Positions 43,624 through 52,448 of a stretch of 64,000 nucleotides of DNA are shown here, one piece after another. The DNA is from Bacteroidota bacterium. Lineage in GTDB: Bacteria; Bacteroidota; Ignavibacteria; Ignavibacteriales; Ignavibacteriaceae. The DNA is taken from contig JAKAJV010000048.1 in the NCBI GenBank assembly GCA_021813585.1, forward strand, positions 62,001 to 126,000, written 5' to 3'. The notes beneath the pieces are model-generated. The model was not told the origin of the DNA. It worked only from the letters and a program-made list of their open reading frames with translations, and ran no database searches. A program made the position numbers and the translations under genes. The stretch's first letter is position 1. Every line of letters starts with the position of its first letter.

Positions 43624-46404
43624 TTATCGGTTTGTCAGTTCATTGAAATACAGGGAAACCCCTACCTCAATCCTTCGCGGTTGAGAATAATAGGTTGGGT
43701 TTGTATAGTAATCCTGAACGGAATTTACAAGAGCGGGCAGTCCTCTCTGCCTGTCAATAAATTCTTCCATTGTAAAATCAGCACGACCGCTGTCGTTATA
43801 AACATTTAACTGATTCTCTATATCGAACAAGTTATAAACTCTAGCAAAGAGCATCATTCTGAATTTATTGAAGTAGAAATCCCAGTATGCTTTCAGGTCT
43901 ACATTATAGGTTGCAGGCTTAACCTCACTGTTTGTAAGGAGTGTAGAAATGTTTAGCGATTGAAGCGGAGTATAAGGGAAACCGCTCCCGTACTGGCAGA
44001 TTATACTGATACCCCAATTGTCCTGCGATGCATATGAAAATGTAACGTTAAGCGTATGGGTCTGATCCGAATTAAGCCTGACCAATTGCTGTTCGGGTCT
44101 CTCGCCGCTTACCAGTTGGTTCCTAATTTGTGCCGGATCGGAAGCATCGCCTTTTGCCGACTGAAGAGTGTAATCTACCGAGGCAGTCCAGTTGTTCGAA
44201 AGCCTTTTTGTAAGTGTAAGGACAATTCCTTTAACAAATCCGAAATCACTGTTCTGGTATTGGCTGTAACTTTCGGTGCCGTCAAAAAAGAAGATCTCAT
44301 CGGCTCTGGTGCCGGTTAAATTCCTAATGTCCCTAAAGTAACCGGTAAGATCGATTGATATATCATCGGATAAGGCCTGCTGAACGCCAACTTCGCCGTT
44401 AACTGTTTGCTCTGGTTTCAAATCCGGATTGCCTACAATACCCAGGTTGCCGGTTCCTGCACCGAACTTATACTCCTGGTTTTGATACAAGTATTCAAAG
44501 TTCGGTATCTGGAAAAAATACCCGTACGAAAAATGGATTACTCCTTTATCGGTTATAGGGAATGCAACCCCCAGCCTAGGGCTTAATTGATATTTGTTAG
44601 AAGGCTTCTTGTACCAGTAGGTCCTTCTTTCCGCAAGTGTCTTCTCAAGGTTCTCAATTTTTCTAGGCCTGTAAATATCCGGGTCGGAAGGATCGGTTAA
44701 AATTTGTCCGTCCGGGTGAAAAAAGTCGTACCGCAGGCCGATATTAATTATCAAGTCCTTTAATTCTATTTTATCCTGCAGGTAAGCCGAAAATTCTACG
44801 GGCCGTCTATAGTAACTGTCTATCGCAATATTTTCGTTCGCATCGTTTATGTCCGGAATCCGCATTTTAACAAAAGGCTGCAAGGTAACCTGCGGATCGG
44901 AAAGATTGTTGGGCTGAAGCAGATTTACGTTGTCGTAAGTAAGCCTGTGCATATTAAAATCAAAACCCGTTTTAATTTGGTGGCTTTCGGAAATCTGCGA
45001 AGTAAAATCGATCTTAAATCCGGCGGTACCGGTTGTCCTTCTAAAAATTTGATTCTGAGTTCCGCCCGTTCTAAAACTCGGCACATCGGCAGGCTGCTGT
45101 GTTAAAAGCCTGTAGTCGGTCCATCTGGGATCGTTGGGATCTTGGTATACGAACTGCTTGTATTCTTTAAAGAAATATGAGCCGCTAGCCTGGTAAAAAG
45201 TGCTGCTGCTAAGTATGTGAGTTAACGAAATTATATTTGCATTGCCCGTTTGGAACTTTTTAAAATCGCCGTCCGGATTTAGTACAAACGACTGGTCGTA
45301 GTCCTTATACCTGTCTTTATCGATAAGGTAATCATAATTTATTTTTACTGAGCCGGAAGGCTTAAACGTCAACTTGCCCTGGAAATATATTTTCTCATGG
45401 TAGTTCAAAGATACGATTGAGCCGTCCCCGGTCTTCTGAATCAAGTACCTGGTTTCAATGGGCTCGCTTGAGCCTTTATTTACCGTTATATCCCAGGGGT
45501 TATACACCTTTTGTCCTTTAAGCCAGCCGTCATAATAATTGTACCGCCCGTTTAGATAAAAGGAAAGTAAATTCTTTATTACCGGTCCGCTCAGGTTACC
45601 TTCCAAATCTCTAGTAGCCAGGGCATCAAAATGGTTTATGGCTTTAAAAATTCCTGTGTGGCTGCTTAAGTTATCACCAAGGTATGAAGTAATGCTTCCC
45701 TGATACCTGTCTTCTCCTTCCTTTGTAGCAATATTTACATAGCCTGAAAGCGCCTTGCCGTACTCAGCATTAAATGCCCCGCTTACAAACTGTAATTCGG
45801 AAATAGCATCCGTATTTACGTCAACAACCGTAGAACCGTCGTAAACATCGGTAACCGGTACGCCGTCAATTGCATAAACAACCTCACCCTGCCTGCCTCC
45901 TCTTACATTTCCTCCTACAATACCGGCCTTCAAATTCAACACTTCCTGAAACTCAGTGACGGGCAAAGAAGAAATTTCTTTCGAATTAATTATTGCCGTA
46001 GATGCGGTCAGGTCTTTGGTAACAAGCGGTTTGGCAGCTACAATTACAATTTCCTTTTTTAATTCAATGCTTGTTTCAGTAAGTCTAAAATCAATTCTTG
46101 TTGTAAGGTCTATAGAAACATTAACATTCTTAACCAGCTCCGGATGAAAACCTACCGCAGATGCTTTAACCGAATAAGTTCCCGGCGAAATGCCTATTAT
46201 ATTATAATATCCGTCTATGTTCGAAGCCGCGCCAAGTGAAGTGCCTTCAATAATAACATTTACAAAAGGCAACGGCTCGCCGGTTTGGGCATCAACAATT
46301 TTCCCAGAAATCTTTCCAGTATTTCCTCCGAAAGAAGCTGAAGCGAACAATAAGATGAAGAAAGTTGAAATATAAAAGCCAAAAGTAATATTGGATGATT
46401 TCAT
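43624..46404 (-). CDS. TonB-dependent receptor with carboxypeptidase-D-like N-domain, module 3
   Basis: A 926-residue outer-membrane receptor. Signal peptide about 1-26; CarboxypepD_reg-like domain 30-110 (GKISGKIVDAQTGEPLPFVNVIIEGTSLGAA...); plug about 130-235 (NVRGGRQGEVVYAIDGVPVTDVYDG, SGAFNAEYGKALSGYVNIATKEG); barrel ending RRIEVGVSLYFNELTNR. Only 3 bases separate it from the SGLT-like symporter gene upstream, so outer- and inner-membrane uptake are co-expressed. Downstream are the large T9SS partner and a PorV-like protein, and GH66 follows further on; an isomaltooligosaccharide or related alpha-glucan is the likely ligand. There is no SusD neighbour. Confidence 0.88.
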   Translation of the reverse strand: MKSSNITFGFYISTFFILLFASASFGGNTGKISGKIVDAQTGEPLPFVNVIIEGTSLGAASNIDGYYNIIGISPGTYSVKASAVGFHPELVKNVNVSIDLTTRIDFRLTETSIELKKEIVIVAAKPLVTKDLTASTAIINSKEISSLPVTEFQEVLNLKAGIVGGNVRGGRQGEVVYAIDGVPVTDVYDGSTVVDVNTDAISELQFVSGAFNAEYGKALSGYVNIATKEGEDRYQGSITSYLGDNLSSHTGIFKAINHFDALATRDLEGNLSGPVIKNLLSFYLNGRYNYYDGWLKGQKVYNPWDITVNKGSSEPIETRYLIQKTGDGSIVSLNYHEKIYFQGKLTFKPSGSVKINYDYLIDKDRYKDYDQSFVLNPDGDFKKFQTGNANIISLTHILSSSTFYQASGSYFFKEYKQFVYQDPNDPRWTDYRLLTQQPADVPSFRTGGTQNQIFRRTTGTAGFKIDFTSQISESHQIKTGFDFNMHRLTYDNVNLLQPNNLSDPQVTLQPFVKMRIPDINDANENIAIDSYYRRPVEFSAYLQDKIELKDLIINIGLRYDFFHPDGQILTDPSDPDIYRPRKIENLEKTLAERRTYWYKKPSNKYQLSPRLGVAFPITDKGVIHFSYGYFFQIPNFEYLYQNQEYKFGAGTGNLGIVGNPDLKPEQTVNGEVGVQQALSDDISIDLTGYFRDIRNLTGTRADEIFFFDGTESYSQYQNSDFGFVKGIVLTLTKRLSNNWTASVDYTLQSAKGDASDPAQIRNQLVSGERPEQQLVRLNSDQTHTLNVTFSYASQDNWGISIICQYGSGFPYTPLQSLNISTLLTNSEVKPATYNVDLKAYWDFYFNKFRMMLFARVYNLFDIENQLNVYNDSGRADFTMEEFIDRQRGLPALVNSVQDYYTNPTYYSQPRRIEVGVSLYFNELTNR

Positions 46405-46407
46405 GCA

Positions 46408-47901
46408 CTAAACCTTTTTGTAATCAACAGAATTATAAATAGGCACCGAGAAAAGATGACTTACCAGCAGCATTGTAAAAGAAGATATTCCGAAGAGTAA
46501 AACCGCAAAGTGAAGGTAATTTATACCGGCGAACCAGGAAATTATTGAGTTGTTTATATATCCGTTTTTAACCATCATTTCCAATATCAGGCGCATCATA
46601 CCGAATACGCCTCCGACTGCCAGTCCCCATATTGCACCCGAAGAATTTATTTTTTTAATTGTTAATCCCAGGATAAAGACTGCAGCAATAGGCGGACCTA
46701 TATAAGCCTGCACACTTTGCAGATAGATATAAATTTCGGAACTAATGAATTTTATTAATGGAACCCAAAGTATGGCGCTTACAACCATAATAGTTGTTGC
46801 AAGGCGGCCCACCAAAACAAGCTTTCTTTCAGAAGCCGAAGGATTAATCAACTTGTAATAATCCATTGTAAATAACGCAGAGGTACTGTTAAATACGCTT
46901 GCAAGCGAAGACATAATTGCGGCAAAGATTCCTGCAATTACCAATCCTTTTATTCCTACAGGTAAAAGATGACTGGTTAAAAGGAACGGAAAAGCCTGAT
47001 CTCCTTTAGCGCCGGGAAATAATGCAACTGCAATTAACCCGGGAAGGACAAAGATAAAAACCGGTGATATTTTTAATACCGCAGTAAGTATAGTACCTTT
47101 GCGAGCATCCGTTAGGCTTCGGGCAGCAAAAATCCGTTGCACTATGTATTGGTCGGTGCACCAGTACCAGAAACCGATTATAGGAGCGCCGAACAATATC
47201 CCGGTCCAGGGAAAATCAGGGTCGGAAGAGGGCTTAAACATTGTAAAATAATCTGCCGGGAGCTTTGATGTAAGGCCGTGTAGCCCGCCGACTTGGTGAA
47301 GGCCGAAAAATGTTACCAGCAATGCGCCGCTTAAAACAAGAACCGTCTGAAAAATTTGTGCATGCACTACCGCCCTTAAACCGCCGGCTACCGTATAAAT
47401 GCCGGTTAATAATACCATAATTAAGGTTGATGTGTAAATATCCCAGTCTAATATTTCATGCAGAATTAGCCCACCTGCAAAGAGTGTTATTGAAACTTTG
47501 GTAATTATATATGCCAGAATGGAAACTGATGTAAGATATAATCTGCTTTTTCTATCGAATCTTTTTTCCAGGAATTCGGGGACAGTATAAACACCGGATT
47601 TAATGTACATCGGGGCAAGAAAATATCCCAGTAGAAAAAGGATAAAAACAGCCATCCATTCAAATTGTCCTACAGCTATACCTCTTTTAGCACCAGAGCC
47701 GGCAAGGCCTACAAAATGCTCGCTCGAAATATTAGTTGCAAATATTGATATCCCAATTGTAAACCAACCCAAATTTCTTCCTGCAAGAAAGTAATCTTTC
47801 GTATCCTGGTCCTTCTTAATGGAATAATAGAGTCCTATCCCTAGCACTAGAAGGAAATAGACCAAGATTATACCGTTATCTAAAAAGCTTAATTCGCCCA
47901 A
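46408..47901 (-). CDS. Sodium:solute symporter (SGLT-like), probable sugar importer
   Basis: A 497-residue SSS-family transporter with about 13-14 membrane helices. It has the family features DYFLAGRNLGWFTIGISIFATNISSEHFVGLAGSG (unwound first core helix), GLRAVVHAQIFQTVLV and GFWYWCTDQYIVQRIFAARS, the last being the galactose/glucose-type signature known from vSGLT. By family knowledge it couples Na+ to sugar uptake across the inner membrane. As first gene of the module 3 operon it would bring in glucose or isomaltose released from dextran. Its upstream region has a sigma-54-like element and a dyad next to a sigma-54-type regulator gene. Confidence 0.87.
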   Translation of the reverse strand: MGELSFLDNGIILVYFLLVLGIGLYYSIKKDQDTKDYFLAGRNLGWFTIGISIFATNISSEHFVGLAGSGAKRGIAVGQFEWMAVFILFLLGYFLAPMYIKSGVYTVPEFLEKRFDRKSRLYLTSVSILAYIITKVSITLFAGGLILHEILDWDIYTSTLIMVLLTGIYTVAGGLRAVVHAQIFQTVLVLSGALLVTFFGLHQVGGLHGLTSKLPADYFTMFKPSSDPDFPWTGILFGAPIIGFWYWCTDQYIVQRIFAARSLTDARKGTILTAVLKISPVFIFVLPGLIAVALFPGAKGDQAFPFLLTSHLLPVGIKGLVIAGIFAAIMSSLASVFNSTSALFTMDYYKLINPSASERKLVLVGRLATTIMVVSAILWVPLIKFISSEIYIYLQSVQAYIGPPIAAVFILGLTIKKINSSGAIWGLAVGGVFGMMRLILEMMVKNGYINNSIISWFAGINYLHFAVLLFGISSFTMLLVSHLFSVPIYNSVDYKKV

Positions 47902-47938
47902 AGCCGTTTTAAAATTTTAATTAATCGGAATGGATTTG

Positions 47939-47977
47939 TCACAAATAGTGCCACAGCAATATTTATTGTGGCCTATT
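47939..47977 (-). promoter_or_regulatory. Dyad and weak sigma-54-like element upstream of the symporter operon
   Basis: On the minus strand TGGCAC (47953-47948) is followed after 5 bases by GTGA (47942-47939). This has GG at -24 and correct spacing, but GA rather than GC at -12. The predicted start lies about 27 bases before the symporter ATG. Overlapping it is an 11-bp dyad with one bulge, AATAG-T-GCCACA...TGTGGC-CTATT (47944-47977), which could be an activator site or a terminator of the regulator gene. No TAnnTTTG element was found in this gap. Confidence 0.35.
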
Positions 47978-48132
47978 ATTTTTCTGTTAAGAAAATTTTG
48001 GGACGAAATGAATTGAGTATAGAAAGGTTATTGAAATAATAACGAAAGTTATTATAATAATAATCGGAAGGGAGGTAAATGAAATGTGTGTTAGAACGCC
48101 GGCATCAAGAAAATAGACGCTGATGCAGTCCT

Positions 48133-49590
48133 TTATTTTAATCCGAGTTCTTTACACATCCTATGATAGTTGGGAGGAGCCAGGCCGAGTTTTTTAGCAG
48201 CTTCGGCGTCGGATTCCGACTGGTCGCGTACAAAAGTAAAGTAGCTTCCCTTTAAAATACTTTCCATCTCCCGCCAGCTAAGGATTTCACTTGAGTTAAA
48301 AAACTCCATTATCCTAGTGCCGAATTTCCTGTTTGTTCCCGGAAGATAAATTAGCGAGTTGTTAACATCAGCGGCGGTTATTTTATTTTCCGTATTAAAG
48401 GAAAGCCTCTGTATTACATTCATAAGCTCTCTTACGTTGCCCGGCCAATCATAATGCATAAGCGCTTCCATCGCCTTTTCTTCTACCGCAGGTTTGGCTT
48501 TACTTACATCGGAACAGAACTTATTTAGAAAATGTTCTACAAGAAGTGGGATATCCTCTCCTCTGTTCTTTAATGAAGGAACCTTTATAGGTACTACGTT
48601 CAGCCTGTAAAATAAGTCTTCTCTGAATTTTTTATCGACAACTTCCTGCCCGAGGTTTTTATTTGTCGCGGCTATAATCCTAACATCGACTTTAATTTTC
48701 TCCGTTCTTCCAATTTTTTCAATCTCTCCTTCCTGGATAACGCGCAGTAATTTTACCTGCGCGTGCATCGGCAGGTCAGCTATCTCGTCTAGAAAGATTG
48801 TACCGTGGCTCGCAATTTCAAACAGGCCCGGCTTTTTAGAACCCGCGCCGGTAAAGGCGCCTTTCTCATATCCGAAGAGCTCGCTTTCAATCAAATCAGT
48901 AGGAATGCTTCCGCAGTTTATTGCAACAAAATTTTCAAACTTGCGGGAACTTTTATAGTGAATATTTACCGCAACCAGTTCCTTGCCGGTACCAGAATCA
49001 CCCGTAATTAAGATATTGGCATTATTCTGTGCACACTTTTCTATTTGTATTTTTAACTCTTCAATTTGTTTTGATTTACCGATGATAGTTTTATTTTCAA
49101 GTATGTTTTCAATATTCTTGGAAAGCTTCTTGTTTGATTTCAGCCTTTCCTGTTCGAGCAGTTTCTTTTCGAAAGCATTAAATATGCTCAGGATAAAATC
49201 AGTCGGCTGGTAAATAAAATCCTCTATATCACCCGGATATTTTGTACAGTACCAGAATGCACCGGCTTTAATTAATTTATTGGCAAAATTAAAATCGGTT
49301 ATATTAACCGTCATTTTTGTAATTACAACTATTTGAATGGCCGGTGAAATCTCCTTTATTTTTTTAATTAAATTTTCCCCCATAAGGCCGCCGGCTATCT
49401 GGTAGTCCATTATAACCACATCATAATTGTTCTCATTCTTTGCCAGCAGCCCCAGTGCGTGGGTTCCGGTAGAAACCACGTCCTGTATATGGATCGAATC
49501 CTCGAACAATTTTAGGGTATTCCTTACTCTTCTAACGTCATAGCCCTCATCTTCTACAAGCAAAATTTGAATTATTTTATTATAGATCAT
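48133..49590 (-). CDS. Sigma-54-dependent NtrC-type response regulator
   Basis: A 485-residue regulator with complete domains: receiver 7-125 (acidic pocket VEDE, phospho-acceptor D62 in VIMDYQ, K117); AAA+ domain about 170-400 with Walker A GDSGTGKE (197-204), the sigma-54 contact loop GAFTGA (244-249) and DEIADLP Walker B; and a C-terminal Fis-type helix-turn-helix (SDAEAAKKLGLAPPNYHRMCKELG). By family knowledge it activates transcription with RpoN when phosphorylated. It lies 12 bases after the histidine kinase and is the gene nearest the symporter/TonB operon, the most likely target. The 230-base gap downstream carries the sigma-54-like element described above. Confidence 0.92.
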   Translation of the reverse strand: MIYNKIIQILLVEDEGYDVRRVRNTLKLFEDSIHIQDVVSTGTHALGLLAKNENNYDVVIMDYQIAGGLMGENLIKKIKEISPAIQIVVITKMTVNITDFNFANKLIKAGAFWYCTKYPGDIEDFIYQPTDFILSIFNAFEKKLLEQERLKSNKKLSKNIENILENKTIIGKSKQIEELKIQIEKCAQNNANILITGDSGTGKELVAVNIHYKSSRKFENFVAINCGSIPTDLIESELFGYEKGAFTGAGSKKPGLFEIASHGTIFLDEIADLPMHAQVKLLRVIQEGEIEKIGRTEKIKVDVRIIAATNKNLGQEVVDKKFREDLFYRLNVVPIKVPSLKNRGEDIPLLVEHFLNKFCSDVSKAKPAVEEKAMEALMHYDWPGNVRELMNVIQRLSFNTENKITAADVNNSLIYLPGTNRKFGTRIMEFFNSSEILSWREMESILKGSYFTFVRDQSESDAEAAKKLGLAPPNYHRMCKELGLK

Positions 49591-49602
49591 CTTAATACCT
49601 TC

Positions 49603-51075
49603 TTAAGGATTATTTATTGTTATAACAAACCTGCAGCCTTCCGGGAGATTTTCAGCATCAAGTTTCCAGCCGCAGCGGGACTGTGCTACCTCGTAAGCAA
49701 GATAACATCCGTAGCCGCTGGTTTGCCCGTTTACCTTTTTAGTAGATATATTCTCCTGGAAAATTCTTTTTATGCCCTGTGCATTTTTATCAAGCAAATC
49801 GCTCCTTATGCCGGTGCCGTTATCTGCTATTATAATTGTTGTTTGTCTTTCTTGAGGGTTGTAGCCGGTTTTAATAGTAATTATAAGATTATCGGTGCCG
49901 CCGTGTTCAACACTGTTCTGAATGAGCGGCTCAATTATTTCCCAAACTACAAATTCATTTATGTTAACTTCGGGAACTTTATCGTCAAGCTCAAGATGGA
50001 AAGTATATAAGTCTGCAATGTTTGAAATTCTCTGAAAGATATTCAAAACAATAAACTTTATAACCTCATTTAAATTCGTCTTAAACAGAGAGCCGCGTAT
50101 TGTATGAATCGGCGGATCGTACCACTTCATATCATAAATTACGCGGGAGATGAAATTGGAATATTTTGAAACCCTGTATTTTATTTCTTCAATGTTTTTT
50201 TCGGACAGCTCACGCAGGTCTTCCTTAATAAAGCCCATTATTTTTTCGGCTTTATGATGTGTATGGTATATTCTTTTGGTAAACAGCGATTCCTTTTCGT
50301 GAATAATCTGTTCTTTAATGTACTGCTGGTGTTCGTCGAATAAAAGCTTCTGAGTATCGTCCCTTTCTTTAACGGTGTATGAAGAGATATAATACATTGC
50401 CAACAGACCGAGCAGAATAAGAGAAGAATAGATTAACGTAGTTTCATCGTAATTTGAAATTATTTCTTTTGTTATAAAACCGAAGTCGGGAGTGTTTTTC
50501 ATATAAACCGCTCCTACATATTCACCGCGCGGTACAAACGGCACGAACAAATTGAATGTGGCTTTGTTTTCGAGAATGCTTCTTACTTCCTCCTTGCTTT
50601 GAAGCTCGGCCTTTATTTTTTTATATAACCGTATCGCTTCGATGTGCGGCTTTTCGGACGATGGAATGCTGGTTGTATCATTACTTAGGTATTGGTAGAG
50701 CACCTTACCGTCGTCAATAGCATATACTTTGTTGTTCCTTGTAACCAAGATGCAAATTTCTTCTACGTTTTTTTCAAGAAGCTGCTGGCTTAAAATAATA
50801 TCGAAAGCTTGAATTATCTTCCTTACCTCAGGCTCGGTAAGCTTGGTTCTGGACCTGATGGTCTCGTAAAGTAATTCGAATGAAGTTGATGTAATATTAG
50901 CCAGCCTTTCAGCCGAATCCTTCTGGTACCATTCCTGCGTGCTTATTAAAAGCTTTTGAAGAGATGCTTTATGAATGAAGGATAGGATTACCTGGAATGC
51001 AATTAAAATTGCAAATAAAACAGTAAGATGTCTGATTTCAAACCTATACTTCTTTATCTTATCAAATAGTTTCAT
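49603..51075 (-). CDS. Membrane-bound sensor histidine kinase
   Basis: A 490-residue sensor. TM1 is about 15-34, a periplasmic domain about 35-212 (an LFVPFVPRGEYVGAVYMK segment is reminiscent of a dCache/PAS-like fold), TM2 213-233, then a coiled coil with the dimerisation region near 265-325 and a HATPase_c domain about 375-488 (N box EIIEPLIQNSVEHGG, G1 DNGTGI, G2 SGYGCYLA). The phospho-acceptor is not in a classical HExxTP box; H271, H273 or H274 in YHTHHKAEKI are candidates, so the H-box is atypical. It lies between the solute-binding protein (16 bases) and the response regulator (12 bases), so the three are almost certainly one signalling unit. Confidence 0.88.
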   Translation of the reverse strand: MKLFDKIKKYRFEIRHLTVLFAILIAFQVILSFIHKASLQKLLISTQEWYQKDSAERLANITSTSFELLYETIRSRTKLTEPEVRKIIQAFDIILSQQLLEKNVEEICILVTRNNKVYAIDDGKVLYQYLSNDTTSIPSSEKPHIEAIRLYKKIKAELQSKEEVRSILENKATFNLFVPFVPRGEYVGAVYMKNTPDFGFITKEIISNYDETTLIYSSLILLGLLAMYYISSYTVKERDDTQKLLFDEHQQYIKEQIIHEKESLFTKRIYHTHHKAEKIMGFIKEDLRELSEKNIEEIKYRVSKYSNFISRVIYDMKWYDPPIHTIRGSLFKTNLNEVIKFIVLNIFQRISNIADLYTFHLELDDKVPEVNINEFVVWEIIEPLIQNSVEHGGTDNLIITIKTGYNPQERQTTIIIADNGTGIRSDLLDKNAQGIKRIFQENISTKKVNGQTSGYGCYLAYEVAQSRCGWKLDAENLPEGCRFVITINNP

Positions 51076-51091
51076 AAGGTTAACTGAAAAA

Positions 51092-52420
51092 TTAATTTAA
51101 ATAAAATCGCTCGTTGTTTATCATATCGGTAGCCTTTTGAAGTGCCTCTTTAACACCGATTTCTTTCTTTATGGCCAACTGAATATAATGTGTAATAATA
51201 TCCGATATACGCGTATACTCCACCATATATGGCCGGTGAACTCCGCTATTCATATAATTCTTAAAAAAAAGCAGATTTGGATGCCGTGCAATATACGAGG
51301 TGTCGTTGTATATTAAATTATTAGTAGGAAGGTATCCGCCCTCTTCATACATTATTTTCTGTGCCTCTTCACTCATTAAAAATCTTACAAACTCCAGCGC
51401 TTCCGGTTTTCTCTTTGAGTACTTCGAAATCATCAGGTTCCAGCCGCCGGTAATTGCAACAGGCTTATAGCCTTTAAAATGCGGCAGAGGAACTTTTACA
51501 AGATTATTTATTTTAGGCTCGCTGCCGTACTCCGAGATATAATCCCTAGGGAAATTAGGCCACGCTCTTACAAAGAGACCGTTGTGCAGGATAAAATATC
51601 GGTAGCTGCCGTTCTCTTTGAATTCGGTTACCTTCTTAGGAGAAAGCTTGTATTTGTTTACTAGATCTACCAGAAGCTTAAGTGCCCGAACGGATTCGGG
51701 CGAATTTAATTGCACAGTATCATTTACAAATAATGATTTGTTCTGGCTTTCGAGAAGCTCTATATAGCTGCACATTAAACCTTCATAATTGTCCGCCTGG
51801 AACAAATAAAAATTATTGATGTGCTTTTTTAGTCTTTCACCCAGCTTAATAAAATCATTCCAAGTTATCGACCGATTTAATTCCATTTCTAGCGCCTTAT
51901 AGTCGGGCAATTTTTCAAGCAAGTCTTTCCGGTAATACATTACCGCAATATCCGTAAAGAAGGGTACCCCGACCATTTGATCTTTGTAAATGCACGATTG
52001 CAAAGCATATTTTAGTATTGTCTTTTTATCATCATCCGTAAAGTATTTATCCATCGGTTCAGCCCACCTGGCAAAACGGTGCGCCCATATCTGATCGGCG
52101 GTGAATATATCAATTTTATCATTCTTGCTTCTCAAATACCTGGCAAGCAGCTCTTTCCGTTCATTAGTGGAGAATTTTTCAAAAGATAAATTAATAACTT
52201 CAACTTTGATCTTGCCTTTATTCAGCTTGTTAAATCTTTCAATTACATGCCTGTGTGCAATGGAAATGTTATCTACAAAATATATTTTCCTCTCATCATT
52301 AACCGAATAACTATTCCACCGATTAATAACAAGAAAAGAAATAAATGCTATAAGAATTATAACTATGGATGTGATTATAAAGGAGAAAGGGCTGTTGAAT
52401 TTTTTAAATAGATTATTCAT
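51092..52420 (-). CDS. Membrane-anchored extracellular solute-binding protein (SBP family 1)
   Basis: A 442-residue periplasmic sugar-binding-type protein. An N-terminal helix (about 11-31) has no lipobox or clear cleavage site, so it may stay anchored. The SBP_bac_1 fold is marked by ISIAHRHVIERFNKLNKGKIKVEVI, VGVPFFTDIAVMYYRKDLLEKL and AITGGWNLMISKYSKRKPEALEFVRFLMSEEAQ. Such proteins normally feed ABC importers, but no permease or ATPase gene is present. Instead it is fused in order with a histidine kinase gene 16 bases downstream. The likely role is ligand delivery to the sensor. The ligand is probably a sugar or oligosaccharide from the alpha-glucan pathway. Confidence 0.85.
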   Translation of the reverse strand: MNNLFKKFNSPFSFIITSIVIILIAFISFLVINRWNSYSVNDERKIYFVDNISIAHRHVIERFNKLNKGKIKVEVINLSFEKFSTNERKELLARYLRSKNDKIDIFTADQIWAHRFARWAEPMDKYFTDDDKKTILKYALQSCIYKDQMVGVPFFTDIAVMYYRKDLLEKLPDYKALEMELNRSITWNDFIKLGERLKKHINNFYLFQADNYEGLMCSYIELLESQNKSLFVNDTVQLNSPESVRALKLLVDLVNKYKLSPKKVTEFKENGSYRYFILHNGLFVRAWPNFPRDYISEYGSEPKINNLVKVPLPHFKGYKPVAITGGWNLMISKYSKRKPEALEFVRFLMSEEAQKIMYEEGGYLPTNNLIYNDTSYIARHPNLLFFKNYMNSGVHRPYMVEYTRISDIITHYIQLAIKKEIGVKEALQKATDMINNERFYLN

Positions 52421-52448
52421 GTGTTTAATCTTTTAATAATAAAAAATT

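Noticed and set aside
51092-52420. Solute-binding protein as part of an ABC importer
   Set aside because: No permease or ATPase gene lies nearby; the immediate downstream genes are a histidine kinase and response regulator.
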